Assembly (NCBI RefSeq): GCF_014305155.1
Contig: NZ_JACRUK010000020.1
Coordinates: 1-64,000, forward strand
Reading direction: 5' to 3'
Length of the DNA: 64,000 bases
Origin: Flavobacterium muglaense
GTDB lineage: Bacteria > Bacteroidota > Bacteroidia > Flavobacteriales > Flavobacteriaceae
Shown one piece after another: positions 17,139 to 26,309 of this stretch. A model generated the notes under the pieces. That model worked only from the letters and a program-made list of their open reading frames with translations, did no database searches and had not been told where the DNA came from. Position numbers and translations under genes: made by a program. Position 1 is the first letter of the stretch; each line of letters opens with the position of its first letter.

Positions 17139-18602
17139 CTACTTCACTGGAATATTAGCTAAAATTTCAACTAAGAATTTCCAGAATTTTTGAGAGGATG
17201 AAATACTTGCTCTTTCATCAGGCGAATGCGCTCCATGAATTGTAGGCCCAAAAGAGATCATATCCATTCCTGGATAATTAGTTCCTAGAATCCCACATTC
17301 TAATCCTGCGTGACAAGCAACAACTCGTGGTTTTACACCATTTTGTTTTTCGTAAATTGGTACTAAAACGTCCATTATTTCTGACTCAGAGTTTGGTGTC
17401 CATCCCGGATAAGACCCAGAAAGCTCTACTTCGCAACCCATTAGCTCAAAAGCAGAACGCAAACTGTTAGCCAAATCAAATTTAGCCGTTTCTACAGACG
17501 AACGCGTTAAACATTGAACCGATAGGTTTCCATCACCTAAAACTACTTTTGCAATATTATTTGAAGTTTCTACTAGATTATCAAAATCAGCACTCATGCT
17601 GTACACACCATTATGAGCTGCATACATGGCTCTAACAAAATAGAATTGCGCAATTGAAGGCATTACTTTTACAGGAGCAGCATCTAATTTCTCAAAAACC
17701 ACTTCTAAGTTAGGCTCCGTTGATTTTAATTCGGTTTTAATATCATTTACAACTTGTTGCATATCAAACACAAAAGCTTCATCATAAACCTCGGCAATAG
17801 CAACAGTTGCAACACTCTCTCTAGGAATTGCGTTACGCAAACTACCTCCTTGAATTTGAGAAATTTGTAAACCAAAATTATCAAAACCATCAAATAATAA
17901 ACGGTTCATAATTTTATTAGCATTTCCCAATCCTTTATGAATATCCATTCCTGAATGGCCTCCTTTTAATCCTTTCACTGTAATTTTATATCCTACTGAA
18001 GCCTCTGGAGTTTCCTCTTCATCATATTCAGCTGAAGCGGTAACATCGATACCTCCTGCACAACCAATATCAATTTCATCGTCTTCTTCTGTATCTAAAT
18101 TCAATAAAATCTGACCTTGAAGAATTCCGCCTTTTAAGTTCAAAGCTCCTGTCATTCCCGTCTCCTCATCGATTGTAAACAAAGCTTCAATTGCAGGATG
18201 TGCAATATCAGTACTTTCAAGAATAGCCATTATAGCCGCTACTCCTAAACCATTGTCAGCACCAAGAGTAGTTCCTCTAGCACGTACCCAATCTGCATCA
18301 ACATACATATCGATTCCTTGTGTATCGAAGTCAAAAATGGTGTCCCCATTTTTTTGGTGTACCATATCTAAATGCCCTTGCATTACAATTGCTTTGCGAT
18401 TTTCCATTCCTGGAGTCGCTGGCTTACGAATAATCACGTTACGGATGTCATCTTCAAAAGTTTCTAATCCTAAGTTATTCCCAAAGTCTTTCATAAATTC
18501 AATTACACGCTCTTCTTTTTTGGAAGGACGAGGAACTGCATTTAGATCGGCAAACTTATTCCAAAGTACTTTTGGTTCTAAATTTCTTATTTCTTGACTC
18601 AT
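17139..18602 (-). CDS. pepD: Aminoacyl-histidine dipeptidase (PepD, M20 family)
   Basis: This 487-residue cytosolic metallopeptidase cleaves Xaa-His dipeptides (carnosinase-like). M20 di-zinc motifs are visible in order: MQGHLDMVHQ (near 78-87), GADNGLGVAA (about 114-123), the catalytic pair in DEETGMTG (about 146-153), GGHSGMDIHKG (near 214-224), and the C-terminal FGPTIHGAHSPDERAS. The length equals the usual 480-490 residues. It is transcribed alone towards the terminator at 17077. Confidence 0.95.
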   Translation of the reverse strand: MSQEIRNLEPKVLWNKFADLNAVPRPSKKEERVIEFMKDFGNNLGLETFEDDIRNVIIRKPATPGMENRKAIVMQGHLDMVHQKNGDTIFDFDTQGIDMYVDADWVRARGTTLGADNGLGVAAIMAILESTDIAHPAIEALFTIDEETGMTGALNLKGGILQGQILLNLDTEEDDEIDIGCAGGIDVTASAEYDEEETPEASVGYKITVKGLKGGHSGMDIHKGLGNANKIMNRLLFDGFDNFGLQISQIQGGSLRNAIPRESVATVAIAEVYDEAFVFDMQQVVNDIKTELKSTEPNLEVVFEKLDAAPVKVMPSIAQFYFVRAMYAAHNGVYSMSADFDNLVETSNNIAKVVLGDGNLSVQCLTRSSVETAKFDLANSLRSAFELMGCEVELSGSYPGWTPNSESEIMDVLVPIYEKQNGVKPRVVACHAGLECGILGTNYPGMDMISFGPTIHGAHSPDERASISSSQKFWKFLVEILANIPVK

Positions 18603-18636
18603 TTATTATTGTTTGAAGTTTAACATTTTTAAAGTC

Positions 18637-18644
18637 CAAAGTTA
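18637..18644 (-). promoter_or_regulatory. Putative -7 element for pepD
   Basis: Minus-strand TAACTTTG (TAnnTTTG), 35 bases before the start codon. Confidence 0.45.
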
Positions 18645-18733
18645 CAAAGTTTAAATTCTTTTTCGGTACTAATTGATATTGTAATTATATTTACATTTTA
18701 TAAACATCAGAAAATAATACTAATAAGAAAAAC

Positions 18734-18790
18734 AGCCACAGATTCACAGATTTGAAATAAATTCCCTCTATTAAATCTGTGAATCTGCGA
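18734..18790. repeat. Imperfect inverted repeat of dispersed-element type
   Basis: The left arm CACAGATTCACAGATTT (18737-18753) and right arm AAATCTGTGAATCTGCG (18773-18789) differ by one base in complementarity, with a 19-base loop. It lies between divergent pepD and the DUF3810 gene. Similar CACAGATT palindromes recur in Flavobacterium genomes (recollection). Confidence 0.75.
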
Positions 18791-18847
18791 CAAAAAATCA
18801 TATAGTACATGTATATAACAATCTAATCACTTTTATAAATTCATCTT

Positions 18848-19912
18848 GTGAAAATTAAACATATTTTACCTTCTTTTTTAATTCTTCAAATATTTTTTTT
18901 GAAAGTCATTGCTTTTTATCCGCAATGGATAGAACAAAACTACAGCAACAAACTCTACCCTAGCATTTCGCGATTTTCAAGAACATTTTTTGGAATGATT
19001 CCTTTTTCTATTGGAGATTGTATTTATGTTGCGCTTATTTTATTTATTCTAAAATGGTTTTGGGATAAAAGAAAAACATGGAAGTTACAATGGAAGAATA
19101 ATATTTTGACCGTTCTCAGTTTCTTTTCGGTTCTTTATTTTTTATTTCATACCCTGTGGGCGTTTAATTATTATCGCCAGCCTCTATTTGAAAAAATGCA
19201 TATCCAAAAAGAATATTCAAAAGCCGACCTTATTGCCTTTACTCAAAAACTAATTACTAAAACCAATACTATTCACGGTCAATTGACACAAAATGATAGC
19301 CTAAAAGTTGTATTTCCGTACACCCAAGAAAAGGTTTTTAAAATGAATGTGAGTGGTTATAATAATCTAGCCAAAACACACCCCTATTTTACCTTTACTA
19401 CCTTGAGCACCAAAAAATCATTAGTGAGCATACCATTGTCCTATATGGGGTTTGGCGGGTATTTGAATCCGTTTACAAATGAAGCTCAAGTAAATTATTT
19501 AATTCCAATGTACGGTTTCCCTGCTACAGTAAACCATGAAATGGCACATCAAATGGGTTATGCCAGCGAAAGTGAGTGTAACTTTATAGGTTTTTTGGCA
19601 TCTGTAAAAAACGATGATTTGTATTTTCAATATTCGGGCTACAGTTTAGCGCTGAATTACTGTTTAGGAACTATTCGAGCAGAAGATGAAAAAACATTTA
19701 AGAATATTTTAAAAACCGTTCACCCAGGTATTTTAAAAAATTACCAAGAAAATACCGATTTCTGGAACAAATACCAATCGCCTTTAGAAACGGCTTTTCA
19801 CCTTTTTTATGATAATTTCTTAAAAATGAATCAGCAAAAAGACGGGATTGACAGTTATAGTAAATTTGTAGATCTAATGATCAATTACTATCGTACCTCG
19901 GATAAATTATAA
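18848..19912 (+). CDS. DUF3810 membrane-anchored metallopeptidase-like protein
   Basis: This 354-residue protein has three N-terminal hydrophobic segments (about residues 5-22, 46-68, 82-102) and a soluble domain. The soluble part holds a zinc-protease-like motif, VNHEMAHQMGYASESECNF (about 228-246): HExxH plus a downstream Glu. DUF3810 is a Bacteroidota family, and the motif suggests peptidase activity, which is unproven. The start used is GTG at 18848, since MKIKHILPSF begins there and no ATG fits. It stands alone. Confidence 0.8.
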   Translation: MKIKHILPSFLILQIFFLKVIAFYPQWIEQNYSNKLYPSISRFSRTFFGMIPFSIGDCIYVALILFILKWFWDKRKTWKLQWKNNILTVLSFFSVLYFLFHTLWAFNYYRQPLFEKMHIQKEYSKADLIAFTQKLITKTNTIHGQLTQNDSLKVVFPYTQEKVFKMNVSGYNNLAKTHPYFTFTTLSTKKSLVSIPLSYMGFGGYLNPFTNEAQVNYLIPMYGFPATVNHEMAHQMGYASESECNFIGFLASVKNDDLYFQYSGYSLALNYCLGTIRAEDEKTFKNILKTVHPGILKNYQENTDFWNKYQSPLETAFHLFYDNFLKMNQQKDGIDSYSKFVDLMINYYRTSDKL

Positions 19913-20011
19913 TGCGATACTATTCAATAATAGCTCTAAATTAGTCCTGTTTTAAACTATTAATTAAAAAGATTAAACACTGTATAACCGCAACTTTAAA
20001 GCCTTAAAAAA

Positions 20012-21316
20012 CTAAACTTCATCACTTGTAAAAGTGGTAAAACTTTTCTTTTTAAACGGTCGAATGATTAAACGCCCTTCGCGATCAAAACGAATGTAAT
20101 TGTAGACCCAATTTAGGAATACAACCGCTTTGTTCTTGAATCCGATAAGGGAAAACAAATGTACAAACATCCATACAAACCAAGCAAAAACGCCATTGAA
20201 ATGGTATTTAGGCAAGTCGACAACGGCCTTATTACGACCAATTGTTGCCATTGAACCTTTGTCATTGTACTCAAACGGAATCATTTTCTTTTTCTGGATA
20301 AGTTTGATAATATTCTGACCTAGTAGCTCGCCTTGTTGCAGTGCGGGTTGTGCCATCATAGGATGTCCTTGCGGATATGCAGTAGATTCCATTGATGCAA
20401 TATCTCCTACGGCAAAAATATCGTCATATCCTTTTACTTGACTGAATTCATTTACTCGAATTCGCTCCACACGCTCTACTAATGAGTTGGCATCCAATCC
20501 TGCAACAAGAGCACCTTGAACACCTGCGGTCCAGATTACAGTAGCAGTTTCAAAAATCAAATCGGAATTTGTGGTGATGGTGCGCCCGTCATAATTAGTC
20601 ACACGTACGTTTTTCCAGATTTTCACCCCTAAGCTTTCTAGAAACTTTTCGGCAGCCGCAGATGATTTCTCGCTCATCGTATTTAGGATTCGGTCCCCGC
20701 TTTGAATCAGGTTGATCTCCATTTTGGCAATATCAAGATCAGGGTAATCTTTTTGTAGGATTGCTTTTTTCATTTCGGCTAGAGCGCCTGCAAGCTCCAC
20801 TCCTGTAGGTCCGCCACCAACAAGAACAAAATTGATTAAACTATTTTGCTCTGCTGTATCTGTAGTTAAAACAGCTTGCTCAAAATTCTCCAGAATTAGA
20901 CTACGGATATTTAAGGATTGTGGTATGGTTTTCATAGCCATACTGTATCGCTTGATGTCTTTATTACCAAAATAATTTGTTTTTGACCCCGTTGCCATCA
21001 CCAAATAATCATAGCTAAGCTCCCCTATTTCAGTAATTATTTTTTTGTTTTTAGTATCTATCTCTTGAACATTGGTTAATCTAAAATAAAAATTATCATA
21101 TTCTTGAATTACCTTACGTATCGGATAAGCAATAGACCCCGCTTCTAGACCTCCAGTGGCTACTTGATACAATAAAGGTTGAAAGGTATGATAGTTGTGT
21201 TTGTCTAGTAAAACAACTTGAACCTGTTTGTTTTTTAATTCTTTGGCCAAAGCAATTCCTGCAAATCCGCCGCCGATGATTACAATTCTAGGTAAAGTTG
21301 AGTTAGGGATATTCAT
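20012..21316 (-). CDS. ndh: Type II NADH dehydrogenase (NDH-2)
   Basis: This 434-residue flavoprotein oxidises NADH and passes electrons to menaquinone without pumping protons. The FAD-binding Rossmann motif IIGGGFAGIALAKEL is at residues 13-27 and the NAD-binding VGGGPTGVELAGAL at about 166-179. The second FAD segment YDDIFAVGDIASMESTAYPQ lies near 292-311. The C-terminus (about 370-405, FAWFVWMFVHLFSLIGFKNK) is the amphipathic and hydrophobic membrane anchor. It is a single gene, divergent from the ECF sigma operon. Confidence 0.9.
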   Translation of the reverse strand: MNIPNSTLPRIVIIGGGFAGIALAKELKNKQVQVVLLDKHNYHTFQPLLYQVATGGLEAGSIAYPIRKVIQEYDNFYFRLTNVQEIDTKNKKIITEIGELSYDYLVMATGSKTNYFGNKDIKRYSMAMKTIPQSLNIRSLILENFEQAVLTTDTAEQNSLINFVLVGGGPTGVELAGALAEMKKAILQKDYPDLDIAKMEINLIQSGDRILNTMSEKSSAAAEKFLESLGVKIWKNVRVTNYDGRTITTNSDLIFETATVIWTAGVQGALVAGLDANSLVERVERIRVNEFSQVKGYDDIFAVGDIASMESTAYPQGHPMMAQPALQQGELLGQNIIKLIQKKKMIPFEYNDKGSMATIGRNKAVVDLPKYHFNGVFAWFVWMFVHLFSLIGFKNKAVVFLNWVYNYIRFDREGRLIIRPFKKKSFTTFTSDEV

Positions 21317-21426
21317 GATACTGTTTTGTTTCGATTGATTTAAAAATCAAATATACAAAGTTTAGTTATTGTTGCTCCTATTTCGCCGGTTAGAAAATGT
21401 TGTTTTGAAAAAAAGTATGAATTACC

Positions 21427-21500
21427 AGCCCTGATTGCAGTGAAAATCCTTGTGGGGCAAGTGTTTTGCCCCACAAGATTGTAACGAAAAGCAGGACAAG
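21427..21500. repeat. Intergenic repeat with conserved ends and palindromic core (copy 2)
   Basis: AGCCCTGAT...ATCCTT at the left and AGCAGGACAAG at the right match copy 1 at 10309-10390 (opposite orientation). The core is different: CTTGTGGGGCAA (21449-21460) and TTGCCCCACAAG (21466-21477), a perfect 12-base stem. It lies between divergent ndh and the sigma factor gene. Confidence 0.8.
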
Positions 21501-21585
21501 ACGCAATTGTATTTTAATATATTGTGCTTCAAAATAAAAAAGCTGTAATTTGTAACAAAATCAAGGAGAAGGGTACTAATCAATC

Positions 21586-22080
21586 ATGAGCGAAAATCTA
21601 GAACATTCTTTTGTCAAGCAATTGCAAGAAAATCAGAATATAATCCACAAGATTTGTAGGTTGTATACTAATTGCGAGGATTCACATAAGGATTTATTTC
21701 AAGAGGTTACCATACAGCTCTGGAAGGCTTTTCCAAAATTTAGAGGCGATAGCAAATTTTCTACTTGGGCTTATCGTGTTGCTCTAAATACTGCTATTAC
21801 TTTATATAGAAAAAACAAGCGATCCGTGCCTACAGTGGAGTTTGAAGGCAGGCAACATTTTATCAAAGAGATTGATTATAACTACGAGGAAGAGGAGCAA
21901 ATTAAATTGATGTACAAAGCCGTTTTTCAATTGAATGATATTGAAAAAGCATTGGTTTATATGTATCTAGAAGATAAAGATTACCATGAAATTGCAGAAA
22001 CCCTGGGGATTAGTGAAGTGAATGCGAGAGTGAAAATGAATAGAATAAAAGGGAAATTAAAAAAAATATTAAATCCTTAA
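21586..22080 (+). CDS. ECF RNA polymerase sigma factor
   Basis: This 164-residue group 4 sigma factor has region 2 at about residues 25-85 (CEDSHKDLFQEVTIQLWKAF and KFSTWAYRVALNTAITLYRK) and region 4 helix-turn-helix at about 105-160 (DYHEIAETLGISEVNARVKMNRIKGKLKK). It is preceded by a rare purine-rich AAGGAGAAGGG stretch about 10-20 bases before the ATG. The next gene starts 5 bases after the stop and encodes a membrane protein, the usual arrangement for a sigma factor and its partner. Confidence 0.9.
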   Translation: MSENLEHSFVKQLQENQNIIHKICRLYTNCEDSHKDLFQEVTIQLWKAFPKFRGDSKFSTWAYRVALNTAITLYRKNKRSVPTVEFEGRQHFIKEIDYNYEEEEQIKLMYKAVFQLNDIEKALVYMYLEDKDYHEIAETLGISEVNARVKMNRIKGKLKKILNP

Positions 22081-22085
22081 CGATT

Positions 22086-22739
22086 ATGAAAGAGCTGGAT
22101 TTATTAAAAAAAGACTGGAAAAAGAATGAAAATTCTTTTGAACAGATAAGCGAACAAGACATTTATAAAATGATTCATAAAAAATCATCTTCGATTGTGA
22201 AGTGGATTTTTATTATAAGTATCATTGAATTTAGTTTGGGGATTGTTTTAAGCGTAGGCCTATCATTTACTAAAATTGAAGAGAATAATACTCGATTTTT
22301 TAAGAGTTTAGGAATATACGACTATGTACAAATATTTACCGCCATTATTTATGTAGTGATTGTTTACTTTATAATAAAGTTTTACACGATGTACCGAAAG
22401 GTATCTACTACTGATAGCACGAAGTTATTGATGCAAAACATCTTGAAAACTAGAAAAACAGTACACAACTACATCCTCTTTAATTTAGTAACTGTTGCTG
22501 TTTTCTTTATTGCGATCCTTAGTTTTGGTATGAAAAGCGCCTTGAGTCATAAAATGCTTGAAGACGGCAAGCATCTGGCTGAAATTTCGAATAGTGTTTA
22601 TATCGTTTCGTTCTTGGTTATCCTACTAGTAACAGCAGCTGTAATAGGATTGATATGGTTGTTTTACCGCTTAATTTATGGTGTTTTACTCCGACGATTA
22701 CTGGCTAACTATAAAGAATTAAAGAAAATAGACTTATAA
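22086..22739 (+). CDS. Four-helix membrane protein, candidate anti-sigma factor
   Basis: This 217-residue protein has an N-terminal cytoplasmic segment of about 35 residues (MKELDLLKKDWKKNENSFEQ) and four membrane helices at about 39-60, 77-100, 130-150 and 173-200. The gap of 5 bases to the sigma gene means cotranscription. It lacks a recognisable zinc-binding anti-sigma domain, so the anti-sigma role is inferred from context. Homologues in Flavobacteria are often misnamed as carotene monooxygenase. Confidence 0.6.
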   Translation: MKELDLLKKDWKKNENSFEQISEQDIYKMIHKKSSSIVKWIFIISIIEFSLGIVLSVGLSFTKIEENNTRFFKSLGIYDYVQIFTAIIYVVIVYFIIKFYTMYRKVSTTDSTKLLMQNILKTRKTVHNYILFNLVTVAVFFIAILSFGMKSALSHKMLEDGKHLAEISNSVYIVSFLVILLVTAAVIGLIWLFYRLIYGVLLRRLLANYKELKKIDL

Positions 22740-22743
22740 ATAT

Positions 22744-22780
22744 CAAAAAAAAAACAGTTCAATTCGAACTATTTTTTTTT
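22744..22780. terminator. Short bidirectional terminator
   Basis: AGTTC-AATTC-GAACT flanked by long A and T runs, between convergent genes. Confidence 0.6.
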
Positions 22781-22782
22781 AT

Positions 22783-23592
22783 TTAGTACTCCCACTTGCG
22801 GAGTTTATTTAATTTTTCTTGTTCTTCAATTTCTTCACAAGGAATTACTTTTAAGAATGAAGAGTGTTGTTCTATGGCATATTCTACTTTTTCGACTATC
22901 TCATCAATGCTGTCATTATCATAGTCGATATCTAAAGGTTCTTTAATGATAAAGGATTGTAAAATTCCTTTCTTTTTCATGCGTAGCCCTTTTTTATCGA
23001 ATGAACGGCGGAATCCATCAATTACAATAGGTACAACAATAGGACGATAGTCCTTAATAATATGCGCCGTTCCTTTACGAACCGGCTTAAAGGACTTAGT
23101 AGTTCCTTGCGGAAAAGTGATGACCCAGCCATCCTTTAATGCCATTTTTATATTTTCGGTATCATTAGGATTAACATCTTTTTTCTCCGTAACATCGACT
23201 CCTTTTGCACGCCAAGTACGCTCTACCGAGATGGCCCCTGCATACGCCATAATACGTGGCAACAAGCCCGCTGTCATAGTTTCTTTGGCCGCTACATAAT
23301 AGATATTCATCTTGGGATTCCACAGGTATAAAACATTTTTTATATTGTTTTCACGTCCCTTTAAACTAGCATTAAAGACATGAAACATAGCCACAACATC
23401 GGCAAAATAAGTTTGATGATTGGATATAAAAAGCACGTTCGTGTTTGGTAAATTCCTGATAATCTCTGAACCTTCAATCTGTAATTCGTTGAACCCTCTA
23501 TACCTTCTATGAGTAGCAGCTCCAAAAAAACGAATTAACCATTTTTTTAAGAAAAGGATATGACCAAAAGGATTTCTCTTAAATAATCCCAT
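22783..23592 (-). CDS. PlsC-like acyltransferase (divergent motifs)
   Basis: This 269-residue protein has an acyltransferase fold used in phospholipid or lipid A-like acylation at the inner membrane. The usual PlsC box HX4D appears as SNHQTYFADVVAMF (about 57-70), with five residues between H and D. The usual FPEGT appears as FPQGTTKSF (about 159-167), with Gln in place of Glu. Helical segments and a basic C-terminus (KLRKWEY) complete it. The fold assignment is firm, but the activity and substrate are uncertain because both motifs are altered. It is transcribed alone. Confidence 0.75.
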   Translation of the reverse strand: MGLFKRNPFGHILFLKKWLIRFFGAATHRRYRGFNELQIEGSEIIRNLPNTNVLFISNHQTYFADVVAMFHVFNASLKGRENNIKNVLYLWNPKMNIYYVAAKETMTAGLLPRIMAYAGAISVERTWRAKGVDVTEKKDVNPNDTENIKMALKDGWVITFPQGTTKSFKPVRKGTAHIIKDYRPIVVPIVIDGFRRSFDKKGLRMKKKGILQSFIIKEPLDIDYDNDSIDEIVEKVEYAIEQHSSFLKVIPCEEIEEQEKLNKLRKWEY

Positions 23593-23693
23593 AAAATTGT
23601 ACGTTTATTATTTGTTTTGGGTTGCAAACTTACGAAAATTATTTTTGTCTATTTTCAAACTATGCAGTCCATTGTTTCGTTTTTGAATGCTCT

Positions 23694-24350
23694 TTATTCC
23701 TGTATTATCTTAGCACATATCACTGCATTGAGCACATCTTTTAACTCACTCAACATCATTGCTGTAGCGCCCCAGACCACCTTTCCTTCGATATCAAAAG
23801 CAGGAACATTGATATTGGTTGCGTAGGATGTAGAAAGCTGAGCGTCAATAATTATTTCGTCATCTAGAAAAACAGATAAGGGCAATTCAATGATTTTAGC
23901 CACCTCTGTAGGATCAGGAACAAAACAAAGTTCATTATGACAAATCCCTAAAAAAGGATGGACTATAAAGTTGCTTGGCGGGATATAAATAGGTGTAAAT
24001 GCCTTTACAATTTGCATCATAGCGGGATCAATACCTACTTCTTCTTGTGTTTCGCGCAAAGCTGTTGTTTCAAAATCCAGATCTTCCTCTTCATATTTTC
24101 CACCAGGAAAAGCAATTTGACCTGAATGCACCCCTTCATACGAATTACGGACTATGAGTACCAGATGTGTTTTATTATTTTTAGGATAAAACAACATCAT
24201 TACCGCCGCTTTTCTAGGGTTTTTATTTTCACCTTTAGTATCTAAACCTTCAATACGTTCCTTGGGCGCCATTTTTAAATGAGCAGCCATAGCAGGAAGT
24301 TGTGCATGGGTTAAATAAGGAACATATTCTAAAAATGATTGAAAATCCAT
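23694..24350 (-). CDS. NUDIX hydrolase, CoA diphosphatase type
   Basis: This 218-residue enzyme has a NUDIX box, FPGGKYEEEDLDFETTALRE-TQEEVGI (about residues 90-116; the REXXEEXG part is present). The family is CoA pyrophosphatase-like (NudL/YeaB type), which hydrolyses CoA or ADP-containing dinucleotides. The start is the ATG at 24350 (MDFQSFLEYVPYL). A TTG two codons upstream is not needed. It lies between the acyltransferase and the DUF4268 gene. Confidence 0.85.
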   Translation of the reverse strand: MDFQSFLEYVPYLTHAQLPAMAAHLKMAPKERIEGLDTKGENKNPRKAAVMMLFYPKNNKTHLVLIVRNSYEGVHSGQIAFPGGKYEEEDLDFETTALRETQEEVGIDPAMMQIVKAFTPIYIPPSNFIVHPFLGICHNELCFVPDPTEVAKIIELPLSVFLDDEIIIDAQLSTSYATNINVPAFDIEGKVVWGATAMMLSELKDVLNAVICAKIIQE

Positions 24351-24445
24351 TATCAAAGTCTATTTTTGCATTGAAATTATTATATAAATATACTCTAGAA
24401 AATACGATTGTACAAGTTTTCTAAAATCAAATTCAGATAAATAAA

Positions 24446-24880
24446 ATGTATAGCAAAGAAGAAACTCAAAAACTAAAAAGAGAATTCTGGGTCACATTCG
24501 CAGAGAAATATCCCCGCAAATGGGTTTTATACGACACAAAAATAAAAGACTTTTCGTTTAAGTTCTATGTTGATAATAAAAAGGCACAAGTGCTAATTGA
24601 TATTGAACACCGCAATGACGAGAAAAGAATTGCTTATTTTGAAAAATTAGAAGCGTTAAAAAACATTCTCGAAGAGGAATTCATTAAAGACCTAGTTTTT
24701 GAAAAAGAATACGTCTTAGAAAACGGAAAAACCATTAGCCGGATCTGGGTAGAAAAACTAGGTGTTGGCGTAAGCAACAGAAACAATTGGGACGCTATTT
24801 TTGATTTTTATAATGATAAAATGCACGCTCTAGAGCTTTTTTACCTAGAATATGACGAATTCATCAAGGACGTAGAATAA
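24446..24880 (+). CDS. DUF4268 protein
   Basis: This 144-residue cytoplasmic protein is rich in Lys and Glu, with the family features KREFWVTFAEKYPRKWVLYD (about 12-31) and FKFYVDNKKAQVLIDIEHRN (about 37-56). DUF4268 domains occur alone in Flavobacteria or fused to restriction-related proteins. Function is unknown, although the fold resembles nuclease-associated proteins. It stands alone, closed by the strong hairpin at 24893. Confidence 0.75.
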   Translation: MYSKEETQKLKREFWVTFAEKYPRKWVLYDTKIKDFSFKFYVDNKKAQVLIDIEHRNDEKRIAYFEKLEALKNILEEEFIKDLVFEKEYVLENGKTISRIWVEKLGVGVSNRNNWDAIFDFYNDKMHALELFYLEYDEFIKDVE

Positions 24881-24892
24881 TTTACAAAGCAT

Positions 24893-24921
24893 AAAAAAAG
24901 TCGCAAATTGCGACTTTTTTT
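24893..24921. terminator. Bidirectional intrinsic terminator
   Basis: AAAAAGTCGCA-AAT-TGCGACTTTTT, between convergent genes. Confidence 0.9.
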
Positions 24922-24929
24922 ATACCTTA

Positions 24930-25340
24930 TTAAATGTTAAAAATATTATAGACAATAATCCTATTGTCATAATTAATATACAACTGCTTTCTATTGTCTT
25001 GCTTTTTTCTAGTAATGATAGACAATGTACAATCTTCTCCATTATTGTCCTTACAGGTGAATGAATAGACTAGATCTGTTTCATTTTCAGAAACAGGCTG
25101 ATACTCCACTATTTCAAACAATTGAATCACTTCTGAATAAATTACAAATCGGCTTTTGTTAGTATCTAATGAAACTAATATGTTCACCAAATTCAAATCA
25201 GACCAATTTCCCCATTTTCCTCTTTCGTTTTTTTGCAAAACACTAAAACCAGATGTTTTAAACTTATACGTCTGACCGTACGATTGCTGTATCCCAAAAC
25301 CGATAAAAAGCAATATTATGTAAAATTTTATTTTATTCAT
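24930..25340 (-). CDS. Small exported protein, unknown function
   Basis: This 136-residue protein has a signal peptide (about residues 1-22, FYIILLFIGFGIQQSYG) and a beta-rich body of alternating hydrophobic strands (FVIYSEVIQLFEIVEYQPV). A conserved Cys pair (CKDNNGEDC) may form a disulfide. It is not recognised as a named family. It follows the nitronate-monooxygenase-like gene with a 9-base gap and likely shares its transcript. Confidence 0.6.
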   Translation of the reverse strand: MNKIKFYIILLFIGFGIQQSYGQTYKFKTSGFSVLQKNERGKWGNWSDLNLVNILVSLDTNKSRFVIYSEVIQLFEIVEYQPVSENETDLVYSFTCKDNNGEDCTLSIITRKKQDNRKQLYINYDNRIIVYNIFNI

Positions 25341-25349
25341 TTTCTACAA

Positions 25350-26294
25350 TTAAAAGTCAAAATGCTGTACCTCTTTTTGGGCAGTTGCTAAGTCGTTCAT
25401 CATTTCGACAATAATCGCTTCTGCTGGTATAATTTCGTTTATCAGTCCGGCTATTTGTCCAATCTCTAGTTCTCCTTCGACTAAATCTCCTTCAAACATA
25501 CCACGCTTTGCACGCGCTCTACCAAGTAAATCAATTAATTCCTCTTTAGTTGGACATTTTTCATATAGGCTTTGTACGTCATTGTAAAATTTATTTTTTA
25601 TCAATCGCACAGGTGCTAGCTCTTTCAAAGTCAACTGCGTTCCACCTTCCTTAACTTCTATAATTGTTTGCTTAAAATTATCATGAGCCGATGATTCTGT
25701 CGAAGCAGCAAACCTGCTTCCTACTTGCACTCCATCCGCACCAAGAACCATAACTGCTAGCATTCCACGACCAGTCCCAATTCCTCCAGCTGCTATCACA
25801 GGTATTGTAACTTTCTCTTTTACAATTGGAATCAAGGTCAAAGTAGTTGTTTCATCTCTACCGTTATGTCCTCCAGCTTCAAAGCCTTCGACAACAACAG
25901 CATCAACTCCAGCCTCTTGCGCTTTTAAAGCAAATGCCAAACTACTCACAACATGTACAACTGTTATTCCTTTTTCTTTTAAAAACGAAGTCCAAGTTTT
26001 AGGATTTCCTGCCGATGTAAAGACGATTTTTACGTCTTCTTCGACAATTATTTTCATTATTTCTTCAATATTAGGATACAGCATCGGAACATTCACGCCA
26101 AAAGGCTTTGCTGTTTCTTGCTTGCATTTCTGGATGTGCTCACGCAAAACCTCTGGATACATTGAGCCTGCTCCTATTAATCCTAACCCGCCTGCATTGC
26201 TTACTGCACTGGCTAATTTGTGACCACTCACCCATATCATTCCTCCTTGAATTATGGGATATTTAATCTTAAAAAGCTGTGTTATCTTATTCAT
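25350..26294 (-). CDS. NPD/FabK-like flavin oxidoreductase (nitronate monooxygenase family)
   Basis: This 314-residue FMN-binding TIM-barrel enzyme of the nitronate monooxygenase / enoyl-ACP reductase II superfamily has the FMN-site signatures YPIIQGGMIWVSGHKLASAV (about residues 13-32), FEAGGHNGRDETTT (about 138-151) and VIAAGGIGTGRGMLAVMVLG (about 165-185). FabK would reduce enoyl-ACP in fatty acid synthesis; nitronate monooxygenases detoxify propionate-3-nitronate. Sequence alone does not decide between the two. It lies 15 bases after the subtilase gene. Confidence 0.8.
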   Translation of the reverse strand: MNKITQLFKIKYPIIQGGMIWVSGHKLASAVSNAGGLGLIGAGSMYPEVLREHIQKCKQETAKPFGVNVPMLYPNIEEIMKIIVEEDVKIVFTSAGNPKTWTSFLKEKGITVVHVVSSLAFALKAQEAGVDAVVVEGFEAGGHNGRDETTTLTLIPIVKEKVTIPVIAAGGIGTGRGMLAVMVLGADGVQVGSRFAASTESSAHDNFKQTIIEVKEGGTQLTLKELAPVRLIKNKFYNDVQSLYEKCPTKEELIDLLGRARAKRGMFEGDLVEGELEIGQIAGLINEIIPAEAIIVEMMNDLATAQKEVQHFDF

Positions 26295-26309
26295 TGATTC
26301 AAGTGAGTT

